NCBI GenBank assembly: GCA_030704615.1
Contig: CM060731.1
Span: forward strand, 53,430,221 to 53,494,220
Length of the DNA stretch: 64,000 nucleotides
Direction of reading: 5' to 3'
Source of the DNA: Takakia lepidozioides
Lineage: Eukaryota; Streptophyta; Takakiopsida; Takakiales; Takakiaceae
Both the position numbers and the translations under genes were made by a program. The notes under the pieces are model-generated. The model was given only the letters and a program-made list of their open reading frames with translations, searched no databases and was not told the origin of the DNA. Positions 1 through 11,300 of the stretch are shown here, in pieces. Every line of letters starts with the position of its first letter. Position 1 is the stretch's first letter.

Positions 1-1847
1 GCCTGTTGGCACTTTCAAGTTCTGCACAATCTCCAGAAAGACTTGTAACTCAGCCTCAGTGAGGACATAAGGGGCAGGAGGCATAATTAACGTATCTGCT
101 CTGTCAGGATCACGTTGTAGCCACAATTCCGGGCGCATCCCAAGTAGCTCCAAATCACGGCGAACTTTCAATGTGTCTTTCTCACCAAAGATAGTTTTAA
201 TAATATTTTCAGCCAAGTTCTTCTCGCAATGCATTGCGTCAAACGTGTGGCGGATGAGGAGACCCTACAAAATGAACACATAAGCAATTGAGCATTTACT
301 CATCACAATTTAAACAGAAAACGCAAAAATGTACACAGCCAATTTAAAGGCCATGAAGGAATTACCTCCCAATAAGGTAAGACATATAAAATTGACAATC
401 GCTTAACTCCATGAGTTTTTGCTGGGTCTGTCCTGCTATCTGGCGTCCCTCCGTTTTCCACCCATGCAGTGCGAGCTGTTGCAAGGTCCTTGATTTGTGT
501 TCCAGTCTGCGTTTTTGGAGGAGTTCCATGCTCAGTAGCGCCATTGAACATTCTTGACCTTCTATATGGATGATTGCGGGCCAAAAATCTTCGGTGGCCT
601 AGGAAAACAATTTTTCCACATGTGTGTAACTGCTGTGAAGTCACCCCGGGTCCACAAGCTGGACAACCAGCATAACCTTTCGTCACTTGACCTGAGAGCA
701 AGCCATATGCAGGGTAGTCATGGATTGACCACATCAACACTGCCCTCAGTGTGAATTCGCGTTGACCACGAGGACGGGAAACATCATGAGCTGCAATCCC
801 TCTCCATAGTTCCAGTAGCTCTTCCACTAGGGGCATCAGGTAAACATCTACGTTGTCCGAGGTAACAGACTCCTTACCAGGAATCAGTAGCGCTAACATG
901 ACAAAGAACTTTTTGGTCATTAACCACGGAGGCAGATTGTAATTGACCAAGAGAACGGGCCATGTGCTCCAACTTGTGGATTGAGCTCCGTAGGGATTTA
1001 CACCGTCTAAGGCCAATCCAAATCGCAGAGATCGTGGCTCTGCAGCAAAATCCGCAAATGTGGTGTCAATGTGTCTCCATGCTTTGCTATCAGCTGGATG
1101 TCGAACCAACCCATCCTGGCTCTTATGTCTGTCGTGCCATGTCATGAGGTTAGCGATCGATTTACATCGGTACATACGTTTCAACCTTGGAATGACAGGG
1201 AAGTGTCGCAATACTTTCTTGGGCACACTTCCACGACCTGGAATGTAACGGGAACTGCGGCACACTGGGCAAATGTCTACATTCTCATACTCCCCACGGA
1301 AGAGTACACAACCACGCTCACAGGCATGAATCATCGTGTACTGCAATCCCATCTTGGCAATCATGGTTTTTGCTTCATAGTGAGTTTTCGGCAATGAATT
1401 CTCTTTAGGCAAAAAACTCTTACGCAACAATCCCAGAAGCTCATCCACAAATGCATTGGTGCACTTGTGGGTAGTGCATGCGTTCAGCAACGTCAAAGTT
1501 GCTTGCAGCCGGCTGATGGAGCACCCTTCAAAAAGTGGACATTGCGACTATCGGAAGAGTTTATCATACTCGGGATCAACGTGCAGGTGAGCATTCTCAT
1601 CAAATTCATTGTCTCCGGAATCGTCGAGATCATCGTCATGATCGGCAAATGTGTGATCGGTTCCACCATGAATGGGGTCCTCTCTGTTTGCATCTGCAAA
1701 GAGAAACGCTTCCTGCAATGCACGCTGCATTTCTACCTCCAATCCACCACTCTCATCTGCGTTCTCTGTGACATTGGGCTCCCGCTGTGCCGCAGGGCCT
1801 TCGTCTTCATCATCTGAATATTCACATCCCTGCATCCCAATAGTCAT
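1..1847 (-). pseudogene. CACTA (En/Spm) Tnp2-type transposase, partial, with one in-frame stop
   Basis: DNA transposase of the plant CACTA superfamily (Transposase_21/tnp2 type), which would act in the nucleus on the terminal repeats of its own element. I place the ATG at 1847-1845 because the acidic N-terminus (SDDEDEG, DHDDDLDD) follows it. Exon 1 (1847-366) carries the family hallmarks: a GCSISRL block, KSHYEAK-like 'PKTHYEAKTMIAKMG', a Cys-x2-Cys cluster 'ICPVC', 'RHPADSKAWRHID', 'RFGLALDGVNPYG', 'YNLPPWL' and 'DYPAYGLLSGQ'. A GTAATT donor at 365 and a TAG acceptor at 265 bound a 101-bp intron; exon 2 (264 to the window edge) continues in phase with 'DAMHCEKNLAENIIKT'. The only lesion seen is an in-frame TAG at 1548-1550, between 'DKLFR' and 'SQCPLFEGC'. 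The C-terminal part lies beyond the window. It is transcribed divergently from the TnpA-like gene at 2563. Confidence 0.88.
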
Positions 1848-1889
1848 CTTGTGAGTGGACCAACAACGATGTGACACTTGTTCATATTA

Positions 1890-2165
1890 TGACATAGGAG
1901 GCACGGTGACGTTGCAGTGATGCAGTCATATTTACGTATGTATCTTATGAATATACACCCAATCAAAACACGACATTTGTAACCATTGAAGTCATAGTTG
2001 CAGTCACTTACTTAGTCATATATGACTACATGACTACACATGACCAATGAAAACACGACATGTGCATTAATTAAAGTGATAACGGAAGTGGCGTAGTCAT
2101 AGTCACGTCTGTATCTTATGACTTCTTGACTACAATCACCCAACGAAATGTCGACATGTGGAGAA
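1890..2165. repeat. Spaced direct repeats between the divergent transposase genes
   Basis: Three related blocks of the form CAAT(S)AAAACACGACAT start at about 1960, 2045 and 2141. They are interleaved with at least seven AGTCATA/TGACTAC motifs in both orientations and with two TATCTTATGA copies (1941 and 2111). The stretch lies between the start codons of the Tnp2-like and TnpA-like genes. AGTCATAT-type motifs recur at 7.7-8.3 kb. In known CACTA elements short repeats like these near the ends or promoter bind TnpA; that role here is inference. Confidence 0.6.
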
Positions 2166-2520
2166 GAGGATCGTTGCATTCAAAATTCAAACTAAAGTGC
2201 TGAAGGGAAAGTGGCGATCTTACCGGAAAGAGAACAGCGTTGGAGAAGAGGATCCCTCCCGTGTATCATGTAATGATTCCTCACTGTTTCCAACAACAGT
2301 ACTTTTCCTCCATGACACTCATCGCAGTTGCATAGCATTTTTGTATGCCCATTCCTTGTGGCATAAGCTTCTTCCATTCGCCATAGACGGTCATCTATTC
2401 TACGCCTACGCATCCGTTCGCCACCTGCACTGTACATGCTTTGAACGTCACCCCTTCCCTCTTTGCATGCTACGCACAGTGCATTGTCTCTAGTTTTGCA
2501 CCAGCTGCCAATGTGCTATT

Positions 2521-2562
2521 TCTATATCTATAGTATACTATAAGTATCGTTTCTGAGTGTCC
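2521..2562 (+). promoter_or_regulatory. Possible TATA-type promoter of the TnpA/FCP1-like gene
   Basis: A TATA-rich run (TCTATATCTATAGTATACTATAA) sits at about 2521-2543, just ahead of the ATG at 2563. It would leave a very short 5' UTR, so the main start site may lie further upstream. Weak evidence by itself. Confidence 0.25.
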
Positions 2563-5500
2563 ATGGTGAAGCGGAAGGTCTTCGAAGTGACAGTCCCTCT
2601 CACTGAGTACGAGAAGTTCCGAGAGCGCCGGATTGCTGCCATAAAGGAGGTGGAAGCAACGTTCAAGCAGTCGATAGATGGGTGAGTTTAGTTCCTGACT
2701 TTGGATACCCACCCACTAAACTTGCGATTCGCCTTATCCTCTAACCTTCCTACAGCGATCATAAGCTTCATAGCACAAATGGGGGCGAGTAGCTGCGACT
2801 TGTACAAACAGAGAGGCAAACAACATGCAGTGAGTGACGATTAGGTTTGAGGAGGGTGTGTCATTAGGCGGGAGATGTCCGCCGTCATTCGTGGGCAGCC
2901 ATTACGTCCTGGTAGGGTGCGGCTGTGGTTCAGCGTAGGCTTAAGAGTATTAGGGTATGTATGCTTGCATTTGTTTGTGATTGTTTGAGAGGGAGGTCAT
3001 GGAGGTGTTTGTGCAGGCTTGCGGGAGCGAATCGCCCTCGCAAGCCACGCGCTCCGAAGGAAAAAGCTAGGGATCAAGGTCCTGCAAGGCAAAGTGCCAG
3101 ACTGAAGACGATGAAGACTACGATTCTGCATGAGGGCTCTTCTGAGGACGATGAGGACGATCCACTCCTCCCACGCCAGTGCGAGGCGAGTGCGTCGTCG
3201 GCGGATGCCACGGCAAGCCGAGGAGAACATGCCCATGCTCATGTCGCAGGACAAAAACGCCCATCATCTACACTACGAACACCTTCTCCGTCTGTGAGTT
3301 ATAGTTCTTCACAATGACCATGATTCAAATTATGTATGTTTTTGGTAAAATCACGAAGAGATAGGGTATGGTAAGATCATGAAGAGATAGGGTATGTCTG
3401 TCAAGACAGGGAAGTTGGACAATGCAGGGGTCAGCCAAGGCACAATCACAAATGATTTCCACTAGACAAGTTGAAGTGCCAAAGGCATGATGTCAGGCCA
3501 ATGTAGACTTCAGGTGTGTTCAAATTCTTTGCCCCATGAAACCAACGTCCTGGTACTAAGCTACAATGGCTACTTATAGAGATACTTGGGTTACTTATGC
3601 ACCCAGAATATCAGTAAAACTTGGAGGGATACTTCTCATGGACCCATCAGGTTTGTCCATTTGAATTCTTGCTATGGATTTCAGGAACACCCCATACCTA
3701 AGAGGGCTCAAAAATGTACTGGGAGGACATCATTGGGGCCAATCAAATTTGGGAGATTTACTGCCCAAGATCATACTGAGTTTTGGGTAATCTTGTCTTT
3801 ACAAATGATATGTGCTTCCAGTTTGTTATATTGAATTCAAGGATTTGCTGCTTGCTGCCTATATGTATGTGTAATCACCCACATTGTACTGGGGGAATTT
3901 CTTTTCAGGGCAAGCACAAGCGCACTGGATCCACGATCCCTGCTGCTAGCAATGGAGATGGCGCCCACAAGAACGCAGGAGGTGGCCCTAACTCTCCCAA
4001 CGTTGTGGGTTCTGTGCCACCAGTACCCCCACCTTATTATGGTATGCCTCAGTACCCACAGTCTGGCACTCAGTATGGTCAGGGTCAATATGGTGCTCCT
4101 CCATATGGGCAGTATGGCCAGTATCCTCCTCCACCATATTTGCCACCCCCTAATAGCTATGGGGGTGGCAGGCCACCGGAATATCCTCCTGCTTATGGAC
4201 AGTATGGCCAGTATGGTCCTCGGCCTTCTGGCCAACAGCCATGGCCACCAGTCCCTACTTGGCAGGATCCTGCTTTGAATTCTCCTGAGCGCACGGAGGT
4301 CTCTGAAGGAGGGGAGGGTGCCGTTTCAAAGAATGATAGAACCAATGCTTTAAGGAGGGCTAATAGCTCAGCCAAAATTGAAGCTGCCAAGGTGAAGGAA
4401 GAGAGAATAGCTGCAGGTCTTCCTCCCACGGTGATTTTGACGAACCTCAAAGGAGCCCCGTATGGTCAGACCCGGAATGTATGGCACGCTGCCCTTAAAG
4501 GACAGGCTTATCGCAAGCTAGATTGTTCCCTTGCCATCAACAACCAACCTGATGAAGTTGTATACGAAATCAGAGATCACCTGGCTAAGCTATTTTCATA
4601 TACGCCACACGAGTTAAAAGACTTCCACCTAAAACAAACAATTGGCAGAATAATGAAGAGCCAGCGTTATGAAGCACACACTGCGTGGTTGGGTGGTAAG
4701 GGGAAACCCATTACTGTATCTGACGAGGTATGGAACAAGCTTGTAAGTTACTGGCAGACAGAGGTGTTCCACAAAGTGTCGGGCAACATGAAGAAGGCAA
4801 ATGGTGCAATTTTGAATCCTACCAAGACTGGCCGTGGTGGGAAGGCAATGGTGGAAGCACGCTTGGTAAGTGGCATCATCACGACTCTGTATTTTGTTCC
4901 TCATTGAATTGCTATGTGTATATAGTCAGCCCTCACATTGCTTACTGACTTGTGGCATGGGTTTGTTTGTGGCATGGATTAATTTGTAGGAAACACTATC
5001 AGGGTGCCCTCCTACATTATATGAAATTCAAGAGGGTTCAGTGTCACGGTTGTCAGCTGGGAGTGACAGGCGGGTAAGTGTGTTTTCCACGTTTGCTAGA
5101 GTGGTTGCTGCATCATAGGTTGCTAGGGTTTTTTTCACGGCTTTTGGCCTGGGTTTTCTTTCCAATGGTTGTTCATGCTAGGTTTTTTTGGTTTGATTCA
5201 TACTTGGGCAAGTTTTCATGGATTGGCAGGAGGGAAGTCTCGCATATTCTACAGTAGTTGGCAGGATGGATGGCTTGGACAAACTGGTGGAATCACAAGG
5301 ACGTGACATGGCAGAATTAAAATTACAGATGCAGAGTATGATTGAGTACCAGAAAGCCATTGTGACCAGATTGGGGATTAATCTACCAGGCGCAGGACCA
5401 GTGACATCTACGATGGATACGTCTGCTGTGACAGTATCAAAATGTTTGGAATCCCAATTTCAGACGGTAACTGGTGCTCACTCTAAGCCCTTATGTCTTC

Positions 5501-7059
5501 CTGTCACTGATGATCTTTTGAATTTGACCGAGCAGCAGCAGGATACAGGGAAGGCCAGCTGTGAGGTACACGTGGAAATTCAGCCCTTGCCACGTACAAA
5601 GGCAGTAGCAGTCCAGGGGGCAATGGTGACAGAGCCGCCGGGCACACCGGATTCTGGTATGCAGGTATGTGGGAGTTTAAATGGGGAGGAAGATGCAGAC
5701 GGGGACAAAACAAACAAGCAGGTTGCTTTAATTTCTCCTGCTCACATGTTGAAGCCAAATATCAGTTTACTTCCTGGACCAACGAGGAAGCATTTACTAA
5801 TTCTGGACTTAAATGGTCTGTTATGTGAATCTTTTCATTCTGCTAATGGGCCTGCATCCCTTCCCAAAGGTTTTGTGGGGAAGATGTGTGGCAAGAAGAT
5901 GGTAGTTTTGAGACCACGCTGTTATGACTTTTTGCAAAAGTGTTTTGAACACTTTGAGGTGGCGGTGTGGTCTTGTTGCCAAGCTCGCAACTTCTTCCCA
6001 ATGGTGGACTATATTTTTGCAGCCCACACTAACCTGGTTTTCCAGTGGGATGCCCTTCACTGTGACGAGGATCCAGTCCTCCCATGCCGTAAGGGGTCTG
6101 ATTCAAAGCCATTATATTTCAAGAACTTGTCTACAGTGTGGGCAGACTGGCCAGAATGGACTTATGAGGACACTGTTCTTGTTGAGACACACCAAGAAAG
6201 GCGGCAAACAATCCTCCCTTCAGTGGGATTTTTCCAGAGCCATGGAAGGTGCAACCAGATTCACCAACTGATGAGTATCTAACAGAGGTGTTGTGGCCTT
6301 TCTTGTGGAAGGCATCGAAAGCTGCCAGTATTCCCAAGTTTTTGGAGTCTCAGCCTGTTTTCGGACAACAACCATACAACACTGCTACTGTGAAGGTACA
6401 AACATTCTGACAGTGCTCCAGAGGCTACATTTTTGTGGGTTCATTCATTGCATTGCTTTCCTGGATGCTTCTCCTCGGTTGCTTGATTAATGCTAGGTTT
6501 TCTTTGCAGCTTTTCATGTTGGCTTTTTTTGTTTGATTCATACTTGGATTTTGTTTCTATTCACTATTCATGTTTGCTCATTGCTTTCCTGGTTGTTCTC
6601 TGGTCTGTGACACAGGAACTTGTGACAAACAAAGGTGATATTGTCGACAAGCCGGTACAGACGAGGGGCAAGAGTGTCGACCCGGCGAGTAGCCCCCCAA
6701 AAGAGGTCTCACCACCACTGGAGACTGCAAATGGAGTAAGTCCAGGCGTTGTCTTGTTTGTTTTATTTTTTCCAACCTTGGGGCTCTCTTTAACTCGCAA
6801 ATGTTGAGTGTCCTAGTCGTGTGTATGTCATGGGTTTTCACATCGTGTTCTTTTTTGTGTGGAGTTGGGATCACAGTTCAGGGTGGGTGACGAGGTTCGG
6901 CTGTTGGATGTGAACTCCAAACGCAAGAAATGTGGAGTAGGGCTGATTGTTGCTCTTCAAGGTGCTGTGGTGGGTTACGGGTACCCTGCTGTGCCCTTGA
7001 TTATGCCTGTGTGTACATCAAAGAGGCATGTGTCAGTAACACCCCTCTACCATATGTGA
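2563..7059 (+). CDS. TnpA/Ptta-like transposon protein fused to an FCP1/SCP-like HAD-fold domain; one 1-nt frameshift
   Basis: Seven-exon model: 2563-2681, 3017-3293, 3909-4865, 4990-5073, 5230-6395, 6616-6735, 6877-7059. All introns are GT-AG and every junction keeps phase; length is ~968 aa if one missing base near 6183 is allowed for. Residues ~1-130: basic/acidic N-terminus. ~135-230: Gly/Pro/Tyr/Gln-rich tract (GQYGQYGP type). ~305-480: similar to the plant Transposase_24 (Ptta/En/Spm) family, with 'RIMKSQRYEAHTAWLGG', 'VWNKLVSYWQTEVFHKVS', 'NMKKANG' and 'GCPPTLYEI'. ~480-530: likely coiled coil. ~660-845: FCP1/NLI-interacting-factor-like domain ('LLILDLNGLLCES', 'VVLRPRCYDFL', 'VAVWSCCQARNF', then, after the frameshift, 'GIFPEPWKV'). 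The usual second catalytic Asp of DxDx is Asn (DLNG). The last exon (FRVGDEVRLLDVNS...) resembles the C-terminal module of other plant transposon proteins. TnpA-like proteins bind element ends; the role of the phosphatase-like part is unknown. The frameshift could be a mutation or an assembly error. Confidence 0.75.
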
Positions 7060-7615
7060 ATGGTGTTAGGAAACAGACCGAGTTGGGGCAGGTGGTTGGC
7101 CAGACAACACTTTGGAGTCTAAAGTTACTGAAACTTATGGAGCTGCGGAAGGGATAGTCAGTATTGCACTGTTTACCAGAGTTCTTGATTCTAATAGCAC
7201 TAGAACATACTAGCTACAACAATTCAGCCCATGTGTGGGCTTGCTTGTTTTTGGCTGGGCCTTTTGAGGCATGGATTTTTTGACCTTGTGGCTTTTGAGG
7301 TGTCCATTGGGATATTGGTCTCATTTGGATTTTTGTAATGTGATTTATAGGGCTTGTATTGCCCTGTAGTTGACTATTTTCATTCTCCTTGTGGTTGATA
7401 GTATGCAGGAGGGATCCATTCTGTTTTCATGTTGGAATTTCACCATGTAATGAAGATTTTAAATCATTTAATTCACTTTCATTTTAAATAATAATATTAA
7501 AAAAATACCATTAAAAAAAATCCAAGGCTGCAATCTCCCTGTTCTTTTAAATATTAAATGAAAACTAAAAAATAAAATATGAACATTAAAAATATAAACT
7601 ATTCCGGAAAACAAT
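7060..7615. other. 3' flank of the fusion gene, AT-rich; no gene seen
   Basis: From the stop codon to about 7440 the sequence is T/G-rich, as expected of a 3' UTR or terminator region. 7440-7615 is a strongly A/T-rich stretch with runs of A and many TTAAA/AAATAT words. No ORF with coding character was found. Confidence 0.5.
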
Positions 7616-7619
7616 CTTG

Positions 7620-8110
7620 ATGACACGTGGCATCACTCTTGCTCAAACCAGAACACGTGGCAGTATATGACACGACATTCTTTATCCATATTTTCACCAC
7701 GTGTAAAGATCCGTAGTCATATATGCTAGTCATATATTTTGTCTGTGTGCCACATGTCACATCTCAAGTGCAACAGGTGTCCCGCTAACAACTCTCCATG
7801 TAGACATCCCTGTAGTCATATGAGCGAGTCATGTAGTCACCACGTGTGAAATCTGCCATAGCACACGTGTCTCGCTAGCGCCTCTCCATGTAGGCATCAC
7901 TGTGCAGACATGTAGTCATATGATCATGGCAAGAAGTCGTGACATGTCAAATTCGCAGTGGCGCACGTGTCCATCCGTCGCCTCTCCATGTAGGCATCAC
8001 TTTGCAGACATATAATCATATGATCCCCTGACGAATGCATGACGTGTCGCTTGCGCAGTGGCGCACGTGTCCCGCTGAAGCCTCTCCATGTAGGCAGCGC
8101 TCAACAGACA
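7620..8110. repeat. ~100-bp tandem repeat with ACGTG (G-box/ABRE-like) palindromes
   Basis: The anchor CTCTCCATGTAG recurs at 7792, 7882, 7982 and 8082, giving spacings of 90, 100 and 100 bp. Each unit joins a CACGTGT-type palindrome (GCACACGTGTC, GCGCACGTGTCC), the CTCTCCATGTAGGCATC block, a GCAGACAT block and a TAGTCATATGA block. Three further ACACGTGGC or CACGTGT sites lie just ahead at 7624-7705. In plant promoters such sites bind bZIP/bHLH factors; here the array sits between two transposon-type genes and may instead be subterminal transposase-binding repeats. Confidence 0.8.
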
Positions 8111-8324
8111 ATGTAGTCATATATTAGTCATATAGTTGTGACTGCAACCCTCTCTGCAGCAGGACTCCAGGTGCCACGCAAGCAGTCACGAATATGACTT
8201 GCAAAACGCAGTCCTAAAGACTAGTCGCTATGACAGGGTTTTTTTCACTACAGAGTGATGTAGTCATGAACGCATATAAGACTGAAAAAATAGTCATATG
8301 TGAAGTCATAAAAACGCTCATCTG
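8111..8324. repeat. AGTCATA-motif block beside the Ulp1 gene 3' end
   Basis: TAGTCATAT or AGTCATA motifs recur at roughly 8113, 8127, 8264, 8290 and 8304, echoing those at 1.9-2.15 kb. CACTACAG occurs at 8250-8257, but I found no matching inverted partner with a 3-bp target duplication, so no element end is called. Confidence 0.4.
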
Positions 8325-11300
8325 TTATAGTGTTCGCTGCTCAAGTGCAAACTTGAAAGTAAACCAGTTCTTCATGAAAGGTGTTCCTCTCTCTGGCTTT
8401 GCAGTCTTGGAGATATTTGCTCTGACTTTTACCCACTCATAAAACACTTGAATGATTGACATGATGTAAAAGCCACACTCCCAGCTGAATGGTTGTTGGG
8501 GCACATCAGGCGCGTGGAACTGAAATGCTTGGACAATCTCATGCCACTCTGGTGAGTCCATCGAGTACCCTAAGCACTCAGCATGAAGCTTCCGAATCCA
8601 CCCTATAACAAATGGACATTTATGCGAGTCCCTGATAGAGTTCAGGTGAGTGTAACAGCCCTTGCGGAGGTCGATGATACAAACACTCCAGTGCCCCCTG
8701 CAATGGTATCAAACAACATGGCGTCATTGCACAATCATGATGGGTAGACTCAACAGACTGACACTCAGCAGACCGACCACTCAACAGACTCAGCACTCAG
8801 CAGACTCAATCTTCAAACCCAGTCCACTGCACAAATACAAAGGTCAACTTAATCGCTCAGAATCAAGATGACACTGCGAAACCAGACTATGACTCAGGAG
8901 ACAGTCTCAGCAGACTCGGAAGAGTTCTTACTCGTCCCCAATTGGCACCAAAATGAAATCGCACTCTTTCAAGTCCTTGCCCAGTCGTTCAGTGCTGAGG
9001 CAACCTTTCAAGACCTCTAGAAGGCTTTCACGTTGCCCAACCCCCAATGACTTCAACTCCTTTCACGTCAACGTTGGAAGAACAGCAATAGTGTTGGTGA
9101 ACGCAGCCTCAACCGACTTCTCATAGAATCGACACCACAGCTCCAGGAGTCTATCTGTGCACTCCGACTCAACCTTTTGGAGCGTCTTTATGTCATCCGG
9201 CGACAGTCCGCATTCAAACCGTGGGTCCCCTTCAAAAAACATCAGCATGGAATTACCCGCCTTCACGTGTAGAGCATGTGCTTTGCCAAACCGAGCACCC
9301 ATCCTGCACAAAGCAGACCATCCTTCGGGAAGCCTCATGTACTGAACAGACTGACGTCAACATGGTACCAAACACTCTACAAGCTGACAATTCATCAGAC
9401 TGACAAGACTAACCACAACAGACAATGATGAAACCAGCAGCAGACTGACCAACGTGCAGACTGACCACAACATAGCGCAAAGCACTTAACGACAAAGACA
9501 GACGAGGAGACTGAGCACAGTACTCACCTGTGCTGCTCCAGGAAACGACCCACATCTTTGTCCATGTCCAAGGCCAGCTTGCGGTTCTTGTTCATAAAGA
9601 CGCCAGACTTTTTCTTCGCCGGTCTCTTGGTACTCGGACCCTCCTCGACCTCCTCAGCATGGTCCACAACAGTCCACTTCTTGGCTTTGCCTCTCCCCTG
9701 GGAAGCAGGGACAGCTGTAGGCGGGCTCGATAGAGCAGACAAACGCAGCTCTGCCGCCCTACTTCGCAACAGAGGCTGGTCAGCAGGTTTGTTTACACTT
9801 GTTGGACCTGTCTTTGCAGCTTCGTGGGTCGCATGCGTAGAACTGACCCGCGTATCGGGGGGCATGCTCACCCTCACACCTTTCTTGGTTGTCGATCCCA
9901 CGTTTGCAGCATGGGTGGAAGATGTCATGTCCTCAGAAGTAGACAGTCTGCCGACGGAGGGACGAACATCCTGTGAGGATACCGAGCAAAATGATGAATT
10001 AGCCCAATTTTACAATGTGCTAAAACATAAACAACAGTGCTGAAAGAGGAAATGACACAACCTGCCCAAGGGGTGAGGGAGCATACTCCATGTAATCCAG
10101 CGCTATACCAGACGGTGTCTGCGCCGCATGTGGTTCCTTGTCAGTGTGTCTGCCAGCATGTTCAGTCTGTTGCTCAATGTGGGCAGTCTGCTCGGCCGCC
10201 GGTTCTTCGTGAGTCCTTCCCTCTGTGAAGTGTGCAGTGTGCTGGTCAGGCTATGCAGTCTGAACTGTGCAGTCAGAGCTGAGCTGTGCAGTCAGCCGCT
10301 CCGAGCCATCCTAGTCAGTCCTTCCATCTGTGACCTGTGCAGTCTGCTGGTTAGTCTGCAGTTCAGTCTGCTCATCAATGAAGACAGTATGCTGCCCCGC
10401 CACAGGTTGCTCGGCAGTCCTTCCATGTGTCCACTGTTCAGTGTGCTGGTCAGTCTGGTGGACAACCGGCTGGGTGTTCGGATCTCCATGGACTTGGGAA
10501 ACATCAAGAACATGTATGGAAGACCCACCAGCAATTGCTTCATCAGACTCTTCTGTAAGATCTATGATACGGTTTTGGCAACAATCTGCTCATGACATGA
10601 AGAACTGACTAAGCATGGCCAGAACAACAGATAGAATGAGTAGAAGTGATCCGGCCTATTACTCGGGACGGTCTGGTGCACATGCTCGGTCTCCAGCACT
10701 TGGGCAGTCTACCCACATGTGTCATGGGAAATATGTTGTTGGACATTCTTGTGGCCAGTCTGCTGGACAGTCTCCCGAACTCCTTATAAAGCCAGGACAA
10801 GGTCCCTTGCGCCTCTGGCAAAAGAGTCGAAAGCAGTCTGCACTTGCTTGTCTCCCAAATCAACTCGCCCTGCAACACATGTTTATGCAAATGTGAACTT
10901 CTAAAAAAGTTGGCAAAAGAAATTGAGCTGAAACACGAAAGTTGCCCATAACATTTTACCTTCCAAGAGATTTCCAACGAGGCCAATGTCCTTGATTTTC
11001 CGGCACAGGCATGCTCCATCGAGACGAGCAATGGCGCCGATGCGGTCTTCAGTTGGGATCCCACACCACAGGACTTTGAAGACATTGGGATTCTGCAATA
11101 CCAACAGAGGTCGCATGACCCAAGGAAGCATCTGCCCAGAGGGTTCCATTTGCTGAATGGGCAGCACCTGTAGAGACGTCACAAGTTGCTGGCGTGACTC
11201 GTAAGCCAATGCAAGAATTTAAGGTCAGCACACACACGGATTCAACTGATTAGAATGAATAGGGCTCGCTCCATCACCAATGCAAACCAGTGCAATGCGT

